Shown piece by piece: positions 9,530-18,649 of a stretch of 64,000 nt of DNA; position 1 is the stretch's first letter; every line of letters starts with the position of its first letter. The notes beneath the pieces were generated by a model. The model was not told the DNA's origin. It did not search any database and worked only from the letters and a program-made list of their open reading frames with translations. The DNA is from DATCDR01 sp036510575 (GTDB lineage: Bacteria; Actinomycetota; Acidimicrobiia; Acidimicrobiales; Bog-793). The stretch spans positions 72,949 through 136,948 of the forward strand of contig DATCDR010000036.1 in assembly GCA_036510575.1 (NCBI GenBank), given 5' to 3'. Position numbers and translations under genes: made by a program.

Positions 9530-11344
9530 TTGGCTAAGGCCTTTCGCATCACTAAAGACGGTGCGCTCGCGGAGTGGACTCGCACCGCTACCTGGGTCTG
9601 TTACTACCTGGCGATGATCGGGCTACCCATCGGCTGCGGGCTAAAGGCCGTAGCCATCGGCCAGGACGTCAATTACGACTCGCTGAATTACCACATCTAT
9701 GACGCCTGGGCCTTCTTGAACGGCAGAACTTTCTCCGACTTGTTCCCTGCCGGCTCACAGACCCTCATCGACCCACTCATCGACGTGCCGACCTATCTGC
9801 TCCAGGCACACGCTTCGCCCCACGTCGCGGCCTTCACGATCGGCTTCGAGCAGGGTCTCGGTCCCGTTCTCACGATGGTCATCGTCTGTCGAATGCTGAA
9901 ATCGCCGATACTGGCCGTGCTCGCCGGGCTAACCGCTGCCATCGCTGGTGGATTCGCCTCCGAACTCGGCAACGACATGGGTGACTCACTTCTGGCCCCG
10001 GTCTTCGCGCTCGCCGTGCTCTTTGCCTTCAATGCCATCCGCAGCACTCACTCGCCAGCCCATGTCGCAAGCGGGGCGAAACAGCGCTGGAGGCGCACCT
10101 GGCAACGGCTGAGACCTGAGTATCGGTGGTGGCTCGCCAGTGGGCTCGCTGCGGGAGCAGGTGGTGGCCTCAAGTTCGCACAGCTTCCGATAACAATCGG
10201 CGTCATCATCGGAGCTGCAGTCGTTGTCGGCTCCGTTCGGCTTCGCGTGTCGCGGCTCCTCTTTAGCAGTCTTGGCGGGCTCGTCGGCCTCGCGTTGACC
10301 GCCGGGCAGTGGACCATCGAACTCTGGCAGCACTACGGAGACCCATTCGCGTTCATCGGTGGACCACTCGCCGGTTTCGCGGACCCCTACTTCGTCCAGG
10401 CAGCACCCACTGCAGCGGGAGCGGGGGGTCCGCTTCCTTTCCGAGTCGTCCAGACGCTCTGGTCGCCGGTGACGGCGTTCTTCCGCCCATTGGAGTTCTC
10501 CGAGCTTCCCGTGAAAGAGGCATCGCTCGCGGTCGCGACAGCGATGCTTTTTCTACTGGTGATCGTTGCGGTCATCACAGCTGTAGCCCTCGTCGTGCGG
10601 CGCGGGCGACCCCGACGGGGCAACTCTCGAAGCGTTGCGGCCACCGCCGTTGATGGCGCAACCGCTGACTTTGACTGGCTGATGATCTGCGTGCTCGTCG
10701 TGAGCGTGCTGATCTGGGCCCATTATCTCGACATCTACCGGTACCTGATCCCACTCGAGGTCCTCGCCCCGGTCCTCGTCATCGCCCTCTTCCGACGCTT
10801 CACCGCTTTCGTCCGCTCGCCTCGACAACGAGCGCTGCTTCTGTCGCGAGCCCTCCCGATCTTTTTCATCGTTGTCAGCGTCTTCTCGATCGTGACCTCG
10901 GCGCCGTCTGGCTACTGGGACCGTGCACCATTTGGCGCGACATGGTCGTCGCTCACGACTCCGAAGATGCTGCAGAACGGCAAGACCAACATCCTCGTAG
11001 GGTTGAGCTCGCCGGGGTCACCATCGGCGTTCATGTTGACGCTGCTGAAGGGTCACTTCATCGCCGTCGGCGGATTATCGGGCGAGAGCTCTACCGACAT
11101 GTTGACGCCGACCACGATCAAGCTGGTCGACGCGACCTTCACCAAGGTTCGAAAAGACGGCGGCAGCGTCATCGGCTACTGGCGAAACGCTCCAACCGCC
11201 GAAGGCGCACTCAACCTCGTGAATGCAATAGATCCTTACAAAGAGCGGATGGGAACCTGTGTCAGTGAGTACATGACCGTCGCTTCCTACCTCCAGATCG
11301 TCACCTTCTGCCAATTCGTCCCGGCACAGGCGAGTAAGCGGTAG
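9530..11344 (+). CDS. Polytopic membrane protein of GT-C type, paralogue B
   Basis: This 604-residue protein has roughly 10-11 transmembrane helices. The first loop contains GQDVNYDSLNYHIY and, further on, LIDPLIDVPTYLLQ, matching paralogue A (6724-8415). A basic loop around residues 180-200 is a likely cytoplasmic segment. The soluble tail follows the last helix and ends with a TFCQF stretch. The start is an unsupported TTG at 9530; an ATG at residue 34 is an alternative. Both proteins share the acidic loop motif with GT-C glycosyltransferases that use polyprenyl-phosphate donors. The two are separated only by a small ORF and a methyltransferase, so they may add different sugars to the same glycan. 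Substrate unknown. Confidence 0.7.
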   Translation: MAKAFRITKDGALAEWTRTATWVCYYLAMIGLPIGCGLKAVAIGQDVNYDSLNYHIYDAWAFLNGRTFSDLFPAGSQTLIDPLIDVPTYLLQAHASPHVAAFTIGFEQGLGPVLTMVIVCRMLKSPILAVLAGLTAAIAGGFASELGNDMGDSLLAPVFALAVLFAFNAIRSTHSPAHVASGAKQRWRRTWQRLRPEYRWWLASGLAAGAGGGLKFAQLPITIGVIIGAAVVVGSVRLRVSRLLFSSLGGLVGLALTAGQWTIELWQHYGDPFAFIGGPLAGFADPYFVQAAPTAAGAGGPLPFRVVQTLWSPVTAFFRPLEFSELPVKEASLAVATAMLFLLVIVAVITAVALVVRRGRPRRGNSRSVAATAVDGATADFDWLMICVLVVSVLIWAHYLDIYRYLIPLEVLAPVLVIALFRRFTAFVRSPRQRALLLSRALPIFFIVVSVFSIVTSAPSGYWDRAPFGATWSSLTTPKMLQNGKTNILVGLSSPGSPSAFMLTLLKGHFIAVGGLSGESSTDMLTPTTIKLVDATFTKVRKDGGSVIGYWRNAPTAEGALNLVNAIDPYKERMGTCVSEYMTVASYLQIVTFCQFVPAQASKR

Positions 11345-11536
11345 CCATCGAACTACGCCGTACGTCGGTCGTGACAACGGGCCAGCGCTCGAGCGCCATA
11401 GAACCAGCGGAACATGACGGAGGAGCAGCGCCGATCTCCGAGGTGCGTGGAAGACCTCGACACCACTCGGCCAGTACGATTGGCTCTGATACCTGGGCCG
11501 ATTGTCTGGCTCCGCACCGCATTCAAGGAGACGATC

Positions 11537-12889
11537 GTGGCGGGTTCGAGTGCGTACTGGTTGGAGGCCGAGGCGAACGCCGAGGTTGGGTTTCCGCCCA
11601 GCGGACGGGTCTTTCGGCGGGGTCTCGGCAAGCTCATGTGGCCGTTCCTTAGCCATCAGGTCGCCGTCAATCGGGCGCTACTTGCCGAACTGGATGTCGT
11701 TCGCCAGCGCCTCGACCAAGCCGAGCAGCGACTGGATCGAGCCGACGGCGACCTCGCGCACCACACCGAAGTCCTCGTAAGGCACGAGGAGCCACTCGAC
11801 CGATACGGACTGCACCTCACCTTGCTGCAAAAAAACGTCGAAGAACTCGGGAAGACGTTCGAGTCGGTGGCGGGCGAGCTGTGGACGAGCCGTGACATAG
11901 CGAGCACCGCACTTCAAGAGACGCGGGCGCTCGCGCCGTCGGTAGAGGAGCTGATGCTGATACCCGGTGAGCTCCGCCAGATCGAGCAGCAGGCCTTCGC
12001 TCGATTCCACGATGCGATGTCCGCGATGCGAACCGAGTTCGGTGACGTGAGCCAGTTGATCGAGGAGCGCTTCGAGGACTTCAAACGCCTCGAGATCGGG
12101 GTGCAGGACGCACGCGGACGGCTCGTCGCGATCGAGATGCTCTTGAGCACGATCCGTCGGGGGTTGCCATCGGAACCATCCGCGCGCGAACTACCGACGA
12201 CTCCTGGCACCGCGGATCTGATGTATGTCGGGCTAGAAGAGCTGATGCGTGGTCCGAGGGAGACGATCATGGCGCGCCTGACGGGCTATCTCGATGAGAT
12301 CGCTGCACAGAAGAGTCGCGGGCCGGTCCTCGACGTCGGATCAGGCCGCGGCGAATGGCTGGCGATGCTGAAGGAAGCAGGCGCCGACGCGTACGGGGTC
12401 GAGATTGAGATGGCCTACGTCACTGGGGCACGCGAGCGCGGACTCGACGTCCGACACGAGGATCTACTCCCACATATCCGGTCCCTCAAGGACGCGTCAC
12501 TTCGGGCGATCACGGCGTTTCACGTCGTGGAGCATCTCCCGACCGAGTTGTTGCTGGAGTTCTTGAACGAGTCGCTCCGCGTGCTCGAACCCAACGGCCT
12601 GCTCATCTTGGAGACGCCAAACCCGGAAAACCTGATAGTTGCGGCATGCACCTTCTACCTCGACCCGACGCACCTGCACCCGCTACCGCCCTTGCTGCTC
12701 GAGTTTTTCGTGCGCTCCCGCGGCTTCGGGGAAACGCGCATCGAGTTCAAGAACCCGGCGATCGCGGCGCAGATCGCGATGCCGTCGTCGGCGAATCCTT
12801 GGTACAAAGAAGTTGCACCGATCGTCAATACCTTGAATGAGCGCTTCTTCGGCAGTCAGGACTACGCCGTGATCGCCCGCCGCTCTTGA
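11537..12889 (+). CDS. Coiled-coil SAM methyltransferase, WbdD-like in architecture, paralogue 1
   Basis: I chose the GTG at 11537 because AAGGAG lies 6 nt upstream; the frame is open to an ATG at 11414. The product has 450 residues. The N-terminal half is heptad-rich (RQRLDQAEQRLDRADGD onward, then FEDFKRLEIG), predicting a long coiled coil of about 150-170 residues. The C-terminal half is a class I methyltransferase with VLDVGSGRGEWL, a VEIEM acidic motif, FHVVEHLPTE and LETPNPENL. It closely matches 31938-33221. Coiled coil plus methyltransferase recalls WbdD, which caps O-antigen chains and uses its coiled coil as a length ruler. No kinase domain is present here. The stop overlaps the TTG start of the GT4 gene (TTGA). 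Confidence 0.8.
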   Translation: MAGSSAYWLEAEANAEVGFPPSGRVFRRGLGKLMWPFLSHQVAVNRALLAELDVVRQRLDQAEQRLDRADGDLAHHTEVLVRHEEPLDRYGLHLTLLQKNVEELGKTFESVAGELWTSRDIASTALQETRALAPSVEELMLIPGELRQIEQQAFARFHDAMSAMRTEFGDVSQLIEERFEDFKRLEIGVQDARGRLVAIEMLLSTIRRGLPSEPSARELPTTPGTADLMYVGLEELMRGPRETIMARLTGYLDEIAAQKSRGPVLDVGSGRGEWLAMLKEAGADAYGVEIEMAYVTGARERGLDVRHEDLLPHIRSLKDASLRAITAFHVVEHLPTELLLEFLNESLRVLEPNGLLILETPNPENLIVAACTFYLDPTHLHPLPPLLLEFFVRSRGFGETRIEFKNPAIAAQIAMPSSANPWYKEVAPIVNTLNERFFGSQDYAVIARRS

Positions 12890-14118
12890 TCGGCACCTCC
12901 TCCGAGGGCGGTCGCGCACACGATGAGCTTTCAGCTGCACCGGCTGACCTCACGACCACTGGACTCGGTGTAAATGCGATCGCCAGCTTGTCGTCAACCA
13001 CTGGGCTCTCCGAGGCAGCTCGACGTACGATCAGCGCCCTTCTTGCCGCAGGAATCAAGGTCTCGCTCGAGGACTATGACTACGGTGCCCCGCGAGAAGC
13101 TAATCGCTTCCCGCCCTCGTTCTCCTTCTTGCCGACGGGTCGCCCCTTCGACATCGACCTTTGCTTTCTCAATATCAACGAGATCGCGCTCGTTCCCGAA
13201 AAGTACCTGCGGGCTACCCGCCCCCGATACGTGATCGGGTCGTGGTTCTGGGAGCTCCCGGCCGTCCCCGGCCGTTTCCAATCTCAGATCCGTCGAGTCG
13301 ACGAGATCTGGACGGCTTCGCGATTCGTTCGAGACGTGTTCCAGCACTACACGGACCGCCCGGTGCGTGTGCTTCCGTGCGTCGTCGAGCCGTCACTCGA
13401 CGCCTCGCGGACACGCCGGGACTTCGGCATTCCCGCCGGTGCCGTGGTCTGCCTGTTCAGCTTCGACGCGAACTCGACACTCGCAAGAAAAAATCCAAGG
13501 GCGGTGATCGAGGCCTTCCGCCGGGCGGTGCCTCGAGCAGCTCGCGGCGATTCAGCAATCCTCGTCATGAAATCCATCAACCTGCACAATTACCCAGAAG
13601 CTCGGCACTTCCTCGAACACGACTTGGCGTCGGTAGGCGGCGTGTTCATCGATGACGACCTCACACCCGGGGAGATGGGCGCACTCGTCGCGATGAGTGA
13701 CATCTACGTCTCCCTCCACAGATCGGAGGGATTCGGTCTAGGCATGGCAGAGGCGATGTACTTCGGGAAAGCCGTCATCGGCACCGCATACTCGGGAAAT
13801 ACGGACTTCATGTCGGCGGCGAATAGCTGCCCCATCGGCTATCGGCTTGTCGAGGTGAGTCCCGCTGAGCTCCGTCTCAATCCCGGCGCCGAAAACGTCT
13901 ACGAATATGGACAGCTATGGGCAGAGCCAGACATCGACGAAGCATCAACGCGACTGCGATTTCTCATCGCCAATCCTGAGGCTCGGAAGAGAATCGGAGC
14001 GCGCGCGAGACGAACGATCGTGGAGCGCTACGGGGCGAGCACGGTCGGACGAACGATGAGCGAAGTGCTGCGCGAAGGGAACATCCTCCGGCTGCCAGAA
14101 GTCTCAGCCGCCACTTGA
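12886..14118 (+). CDS. GT4-family glycosyltransferase
   Basis: This 410-residue protein starts at a TTG overlapping the stop of the coiled-coil methyltransferase. After an N-terminal TGLGVNAIASLSSTTGLSEA region, it has IGSWFWELPAVP, FDANSTLARKNP and, near the C-terminus, SLHRSEGFGLGMAEAM, the EX7E nucleotide-sugar binding motif of GT-B/GT4 enzymes. It is retaining-type by family. The same motifs occur in the C-terminal half of the 785-residue protein at 29467-31824 (TGVNAIGNWSAATGLAEA and SLHRAEGFGLGMAEAM), so the two are paralogues. It probably adds a sugar to the cytoplasmic side of a growing lipid-linked glycan, in concert with the linked methyltransferase. Donor and acceptor are not identifiable. 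Confidence 0.85.
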   Translation: MIGTSSEGGRAHDELSAAPADLTTTGLGVNAIASLSSTTGLSEAARRTISALLAAGIKVSLEDYDYGAPREANRFPPSFSFLPTGRPFDIDLCFLNINEIALVPEKYLRATRPRYVIGSWFWELPAVPGRFQSQIRRVDEIWTASRFVRDVFQHYTDRPVRVLPCVVEPSLDASRTRRDFGIPAGAVVCLFSFDANSTLARKNPRAVIEAFRRAVPRAARGDSAILVMKSINLHNYPEARHFLEHDLASVGGVFIDDDLTPGEMGALVAMSDIYVSLHRSEGFGLGMAEAMYFGKAVIGTAYSGNTDFMSAANSCPIGYRLVEVSPAELRLNPGAENVYEYGQLWAEPDIDEASTRLRFLIANPEARKRIGARARRTIVERYGASTVGRTMSEVLREGNILRLPEVSAAT

Positions 14119-14336
14119 CGCGCGCACGACCAAGAAGTCCGTTAGCCGCCCATGCCGACCGGTGATTCGGCCTGCGATAGCACGCTCGTGGGACGCTTTG
14201 AGACTTCGCCCATCCGGCACAGATGCTCGAGGTTGCGACGCCGGCAACGACGTCGGAATGACGACTGAGGACCGCGAACTTGACCAACCGGGGTCCGCGG
14301 CCGTCGCAGCTGGCCACGATTCTGAGCCTGGCACTA

Positions 14337-15230
14337 CTAGGCCAAAGGGACTTTGGCCGAGAAGACGAGATTCGCACCCGTGCCGTCATCTGCGGAGCCG
14401 ACGATTCTCTCAGGTTCAAAGCCAACCTCGCGTAGGAGCTGTTGCACGTCACCTCCGAACTCGGTGTAGGCGAGCAGGTCGCCCCCGGCGGGCATGTAGC
14501 GAAACGGGCCGGCACCCCGCCCGTGATAGAGCGGAGCGACCTTATGGTCGACGGACCCGTCAGCGTTGATTTCCGCACGCGCGAATGTCATCGGACGGGA
14601 AGCGACGACCGGGATCGTGAAGATATGCCGACCGCCAGGCCGCAGGACCCGATAGGTCTCCCGGAGAGCTCGGCGGAAATCAGGGATGTGCTCGAGCGTG
14701 TCTGAGGAGAGGACGATGTCGAACGAGTCGTCGACGTAGGTCAGCCGGCATATGTCCTCGTTCCTCGCGCCACCGACAACCTCCCCAAGCCGATCGCTTC
14801 CCCGGTACTCCGAGAATGAAAGATTGGGGAGCCGGTCGAGGAACCTTTGAAACGCGCCGACCGAGCCGATCGCGTTGATCTCAGCCACCGCGAGCGACCG
14901 GAATGCGGGCTCTTCGACGAGCTCGGAGACCGAGGCCGCCTTGTCGCCGTAAAGGCTGAGGAGAGCGTCCCCGATCCCCCGCACGCGAAGGCTCGAGTTG
15001 CAGGCCCGGCAGAAGAGGCTCTCCCTCCGTTGGTATCCGAAAAGTACGGCCGGGTCCTCGACATCGGCGAACTGCTCCGCCGGAATCACCCACGAGTTGA
15101 AGGTGAACGTCTCGGTCCCCCCGCACACCGAGCATCGCCCACGTTCGTCGTGCCGACGGTCACTCCGCCGACGGACCCGACGGAGGACCGCTGGTCCGAA
15201 CCGCTCCTTCACCCCGACGAGGAGTTTCAA
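14337..15230 (-). CDS. SAM methyltransferase with N-terminal zinc-ribbon-like cysteines
   Basis: This 297-residue protein has an N-terminal CSVCGG followed by CRACNSS about 40 residues later, a likely zinc-binding pair. The C-terminal part has SFDIVLSSDTLEHIPDF and YRVLRPGGRHIFTIPVV, motifs of the Methyltransf_11 family, and ends with a QQLLREVGFEPERI helix. The usual motif I glycine-rich loop is replaced by a weak EINAIGSVG-like segment, so cofactor binding may be atypical. The start is TTG at 15230. It is convergent with the GT4 gene that ends at 14118. Probably it modifies a sugar or glycan; substrate unknown. Confidence 0.7.
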   Translation of the reverse strand: MKLLVGVKERFGPAVLRRVRRRSDRRHDERGRCSVCGGTETFTFNSWVIPAEQFADVEDPAVLFGYQRRESLFCRACNSSLRVRGIGDALLSLYGDKAASVSELVEEPAFRSLAVAEINAIGSVGAFQRFLDRLPNLSFSEYRGSDRLGEVVGGARNEDICRLTYVDDSFDIVLSSDTLEHIPDFRRALRETYRVLRPGGRHIFTIPVVASRPMTFARAEINADGSVDHKVAPLYHGRGAGPFRYMPAGGDLLAYTEFGGDVQQLLREVGFEPERIVGSADDGTGANLVFSAKVPLA

Positions 15231-15281
15231 GGTCGTCCGCTTTTCGGCGCTCTACCGGTTCGCTCCATATCGACTAGGAGC

Positions 15282-16076
15282 CTAATTGCCGGACTCCCGG
15301 CTCCTCAGGAAGAACGCAGAAGTCGCCTCGGGCACCCACCCGATTTCGAAGAGCGCGGAGGGATCCGCTCGATCGTGCAGCTGCGGCACGGACGGGCCGC
15401 GATCGGGCGCGGCCGTAGATTCGACGCCGAGGGCCGAGACCAGCTCCTCGACAGTGCGGAGCTCCCCTGAGCCGATCTGGACGACACCGCGGATTCCGTG
15501 CCGGACGACCGACACAATCGCACGCGCGACATCGACTGCGAGGATGAAGTCGTGCTCACTTCCGGGGGAGCGCAGCTCGATCGGCTCGCCCCTTCCGCGT
15601 GCGGCGATCGCCTCGGCAACGAGCGCAGGTCGGCCGATCTCGGCGTCGAAGACGTAGTACGGGCGGAGCCAGGTGATCTCCCCCGAGTCGATCGCGGACT
15701 GGAGTGCCAGACGGATACTGATCTTCGACGACGTGTACGCATCGAAGGACTCCCCACCCTCATCGAGCGACGTCCCCGTCCCGATGAACCACGCGCCGGA
15801 CGCCCTGCATGCTTGCGCGAGCTCGATCGAGGCGGCCACCCAGCGGTCGTTGTCCGGAGACGACCGGTACCCTGCAGTGCCGCTCGCCGACCACGCGAGA
15901 TGGACTACGACGGTCGGGGCGTGCGCTTGGATCAGCGCGCTCGGCACCCCAGCGGACAAGAGATCATCAACCCCTCGGTCGACAAGCACCAGCCGGGCCT
16001 CGGGAAGGTCCCACTGTTCGAGCACGTACCGCCCAATCAGCCCGGACGACCCCGTGATCAGAACGCTTGCGGCCAC
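15282..16076 (-). CDS. NAD(P)-dependent sugar epimerase/reductase (extended SDR)
   Basis: This 264-residue SDR protein starts at a GTG at 16076 with the Rossmann motif GSSGLIG (about 8-14). VVVHLAWSASG follows, then YTSSKIS, in which Tyr and Lys fill the YxxxK positions. It is shorter than typical UDP-galactose 4-epimerases and closer to RfbD-like 4-ketoreductases or to NAD-dependent epimerases of CDP/dTDP-deoxysugar routes. It sits directly downstream, on the same strand, of the decayed rfbF/rfbG copy. It may therefore have been part of a CDP-sugar operon, and could supply the 4-ketoreductase that the intact rfbF-rfbG cluster at 18.1-21.8 kb lacks. This assignment is an inference. Confidence 0.75.
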   Translation of the reverse strand: MAASVLITGSSGLIGRYVLEQWDLPEARLVLVDRGVDDLLSAGVPSALIQAHAPTVVVHLAWSASGTAGYRSSPDNDRWVAASIELAQACRASGAWFIGTGTSLDEGGESFDAYTSSKISIRLALQSAIDSGEITWLRPYYVFDAEIGRPALVAEAIAARGRGEPIELRSPGSEHDFILAVDVARAIVSVVRHGIRGVVQIGSGELRTVEELVSALGVESTAAPDRGPSVPQLHDRADPSALFEIGWVPEATSAFFLRSRESGN

Positions 16077-16146
16077 GGTGGCGCCCCACGATCGGTGAGG
16101 TGGGTCAGGTATTCGGCAGAGCTCACACCGCTCCCCTTTACGATTG

Positions 16147-16425
16147 CCCTGTGTGACCGGTGAGAAGGACTCGCCGCCCCTCCCAGAAAGCCGGATCGGG
16201 CGGGTTCGTTCTGCTCACGCTCACTCCGTAACCCAAGGCGCCTTCGCGCTCAACCACAGGCGGTAGAAACCGGAGCAGACCATGAACTCGGTAAAGCCGT
16301 GCGCAGCGTAAAATTATGCGGCAAAGCATCGGCTTCGCGCCGGCCTCGACCATCGGCTTAGAACGAACCGCGGTCTCTTCGGAGAGCCGGCTCCCGAGAC
16401 AGTCGGCAAGAATCACGATCTTCAT
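16147..16425 (-). pseudogene. Decayed rfbF/rfbG copy (cytidylyltransferase fused by deletion to dehydratase start)
   Basis: From the ATG at 16425 the frame reads MKIVILADCLGSRLSEETAV and then SKPMVEAGAKPMLC, matching the N-terminus of intact rfbF at 20986-21756. Glycines of the active loop GGLGTRL are altered (ADCLGSRL). After a frameshift a second frame reads YAAHGFTEFMVCSGF, matching YAAHGFTDFLVCCGY in rfbF. A large deletion follows. At 16218-16147 the original frame reads PPDPAFWEGRRVLLTGHTG, the start of intact rfbG (LPDPTFWRGRRVLLTGHTG), and similarity ends there. The copy is clearly non-functional. It is the duplicate counterpart of 20.9-21.8 kb. Confidence 0.85.
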
Positions 16426-16830
16426 CCCACCGAGCTCTCCCTGCGTGGACACCAGCTCTCGAAACGCTGACTATAACCAAGGGTCATCGGTACGACCGGG
16501 AAATCGAGCAGGCGAAGGGAACCGGAGTACTAGGTGCATCTTTGTGTCGCCGAAGGGAGTAGATAGTCGAGATTTGTGGATGAGCCCGACCCGCTGATCT
16601 AACCGCAACCACCTCTTCTTGCAGCGAGCTCTATCGGCCAACACCCCTTTCGAGCGCCACACCCAGGCGCAGGAGACCGACGAGCTTCGGACCGTTGAGC
16701 GCGCGCCCTCGGTCGTCGGGGGACTCGAGAAGCTCGAGCGCCATCTCGAGCCCGGCAGGCAAGTCATCGCTCTTAGGGGGCGCCGTCTATGGTTTAAGTG
16801 TGAGTCGGTTCGCACGCTCCTCTGGGAGAC
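16426..16830. promoter_or_regulatory. Intergenic region with remnant rfbF promoter-like motif
   Basis: Just upstream of the decayed rfbF copy, the plus strand carries ACTATAA at 16470-16476. The same ACTATAA core, flanked by similar bases, occurs upstream of intact rfbF (21817-21823), so both probably derive from one promoter whose minus-strand -10 reads TATAGT. The rest of the gap, up to the GT2 gene at 16831, holds no recognised gene. GGGAG precedes the GT2 start. Confidence 0.45.
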
Positions 16831-17796
16831 ATGGTGGACGCTGAGCCTCTGGTGTCGGTGATCGTGCCCGTCCTCAATGGCGAACGGCACATCGGCGCGT
16901 GCATCTCTTCGATCCTCGATCAGAGCTACACAAACCTCGAACTCGTGATCGCGAACAACGCATCCACCGACCGCACCGCAGAGATCATCGCTTCCTTCGA
17001 CGACGCGAGGATTCGGGTGCTCCCGGACATCACAGAGCGCTTCGACATCCACTCCAACTGGACGCGCGCCGTCGGCTCGGCCCGCGGAGAGTTCGTCAAG
17101 ATCGTCTGTCACGACGACCTCCTGCTTCCCGAGTGCCTCACGATCCAGGTCGGCCTCCTCCGGGACCACCCAACCGCTGCACTGGTCGCGGGCCGGCGGA
17201 AGATTATCAACGACCAGGACAAGGTCGTCATTCCCTCGAGAGGCCTAGGCAACCTGCTCAAAAACGAGAACCCGCGAGTGATCGCAGGGGATCTCCTTGC
17301 ACGAGAGTGCACGAGGGCGGGTACCAATCTTCTCGGGGAGCCCGCGAACGTGCTCATCCGGACCGCTTCGCTCCCGACGCCGCTCTTCGATCCGCGGTGG
17401 AAGTACGGCCTCGACATCGAGTTCTACGTGAGGTGCCTGACGGACCGCGATGCGGTCGTCGACAGTCACACATTGTGCTCCTTCCGGGTGAGCCCGACGC
17501 AGATGAGCGCCTCGCTCGCATCGGACCAGGCAAAGGAGCTCCGACTGCTATTCGAGGAAATCGAGCGACGACACCCAGATGTCGTGTCCCACAGCGACGT
17601 CCGCATCGGTGCCGCTCGAGCCCGCCTGCTCTCTCAGGCGCGGCGCCTCGTCTACCAGCAGATGCGACTTCAGGCGTACCTCAAGAAGCGCTTCGGACGG
17701 ACCGAGTGCGTCGGCGCCCGTTCGACCGCGCACGACGCACCGGAGGTCGCGCCAGACTTGATACGCGGCGCAGCAACACCCAATTCTTCAGAGTGA
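16831..17796 (+). CDS. GT2-family glycosyltransferase
   Basis: This 321-residue protein opens with PLVSVIVPVLNGERHI, then NNASTDRT and VCHDDLLLP, the GT-A nucleotide and metal-binding motifs of GT2 family enzymes. The DXD position reads HDD. A WKYGLDIEFYVRCL segment matches the acceptor-side ED region in a variant form. No transmembrane helices are predicted, so it should act in the cytoplasm on lipid-linked acceptors. It starts at ATG 16831, preceded by GGGAG. The gene lies between two parts of a decayed duplicate (rfbF/rfbG copy and DMT copy), which suggests it was part of, or inserted in, the duplicated segment. Sugar specificity unknown. Confidence 0.85.
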   Translation: MVDAEPLVSVIVPVLNGERHIGACISSILDQSYTNLELVIANNASTDRTAEIIASFDDARIRVLPDITERFDIHSNWTRAVGSARGEFVKIVCHDDLLLPECLTIQVGLLRDHPTAALVAGRRKIINDQDKVVIPSRGLGNLLKNENPRVIAGDLLARECTRAGTNLLGEPANVLIRTASLPTPLFDPRWKYGLDIEFYVRCLTDRDAVVDSHTLCSFRVSPTQMSASLASDQAKELRLLFEEIERRHPDVVSHSDVRIGAARARLLSQARRLVYQQMRLQAYLKKRFGRTECVGARSTAHDAPEVAPDLIRGAATPNSSE

Positions 17797-17806
17797 CACC
17801 GTCCTT

Positions 17807-17973
17807 GTGATCTACTACGGCGTCTTGTTCAGCCTTCTCACGTCGGCGCGCTTCAACCTAAACAACCCCTGGAGAAGCAGGCGGTCGATCAGGTGGCCGC
17901 GATCTCGGCTCGCCAGGCTGGTCGCACGTTAGGAGTTCTGTTGCGGTCCCCCTTCGTTGCAGGTGTTTTTCGC
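17807..17973 (+). pseudogene. Decayed copy of the DMT-family membrane protein start
   Basis: The GTG at 17807 begins VIYYGVLFSLLTSARFNLNN, matching VIYGIVLSFAASVCFNLNN of the intact gene at 22017. A frameshift follows, and the next frame reads LEKQAVDQVAAISARQ and LLRSPFVAGVF, matching MEKRAVDQMARLSVRR and LLRSPLWLGGF. Similarity ends near 17973, after about 55 codons of the 324 in the intact gene. The gene is frameshifted and truncated. Together with the rfbF/rfbG remnant at 16.1-16.4 kb it preserves the orientation of the intact locus. Confidence 0.8.
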
Positions 17974-18115
17974 GTAACTACGTTGTGTCCGGACCGGTCA
18001 CACGAACACGTCGAGTAGCACTCGGTCGCCACGGAGCTCGCAAGATGGGCGGCGAGCCAGACTAGGAGGGGTTTCCTCGAGGGTGCATCCCGGCAGGTTG
18101 GCGACGACGATCGTC
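17974..18115. other. Short intergenic gap, nothing recognised
   Basis: The gap lies between the end of the DMT remnant and the stop of the 3,5-epimerase gene. No gene or regulatory motif was identified. Confidence 0.4.
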
Positions 18116-18649
18116 TCAATGCGGTGGCCAGCTCGGCGCTCCCCGATCACGCTCCGAGATAACCGTCACCTCTAGCGGCCATTCGATTCCGACGGTGGGA
18201 TCGTCCCAACGAAGCGACCGGGCGCTTTTTGCGACGTACGGCACGCTGATGAGGTACGTCATCATGCTCGCGTCCCGAAGAGTCTGGTAGCCGTGAGCGA
18301 CGCCTCGTGGGACATGTAGGGCGACTGGCTCACTCGCTAACAGGCGAACTCCAAGCCACTTGCCGTACGTCGGCTCACCTGGACGAAGGTCGACGAGAAC
18401 ATCGAACACCGCTCCGGCGTGGCACCAAAGCGTCTTCGCCTCGGCGTTCGGTTCGACTTGATAGTGCATACCCCGCACGGTGCCGGACCGGTCGTTCGTC
18501 ACTATCGAGACCTGACACACTTCGGCCTCGACGCCGAAGGAACGCAGGAGGTCGAAATCCACCACGCGCCGAAAATCTCCCCGCTCGTCGCTGTGGAATT
18601 CAGTAGTTATGAGATAGACGCCGCGAAAGTCGAGCGCCTCCGCGTTCAC
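18116..18649 (-). CDS. NDP-4-keto-6-deoxyhexose 3,5-epimerase (RmlC/RfbC family)
   Basis: This 177-residue cupin has FHSDERGDFRRV, GTVRGMHYQ (with the catalytic-type His after the Arg) and HVPRGVAHGYQTL, the core motifs of RmlC. Length is typical (about 175-185). The GTG start at 18649 overlaps the stop of the C-methyltransferase gene by four bases (GTGA). RmlC normally acts on dTDP-4-keto-6-deoxyglucose. Here the upstream genes make a CDP-linked 4-keto sugar, so the substrate is probably a CDP-linked, C-methylated 4-keto-6-deoxyhexose, as in branched-sugar pathways. This is an inference from operon context. Confidence 0.9.
   Translation of the reverse strand: MNAEALDFRGVYLITTEFHSDERGDFRRVVDFDLLRSFGVEAEVCQVSIVTNDRSGTVRGMHYQVEPNAEAKTLWCHAGAVFDVLVDLRPGEPTYGKWLGVRLLASEPVALHVPRGVAHGYQTLRDASMMTYLISVPYVAKSARSLRWDDPTVGIEWPLEVTVISERDRGAPSWPPH

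Noticed and set aside
13964..14578. Minus-strand frame between the GT4 and methyltransferase genes
   Set aside because: It overlaps both real genes in another frame and is rich in Arg and Ser without domains.
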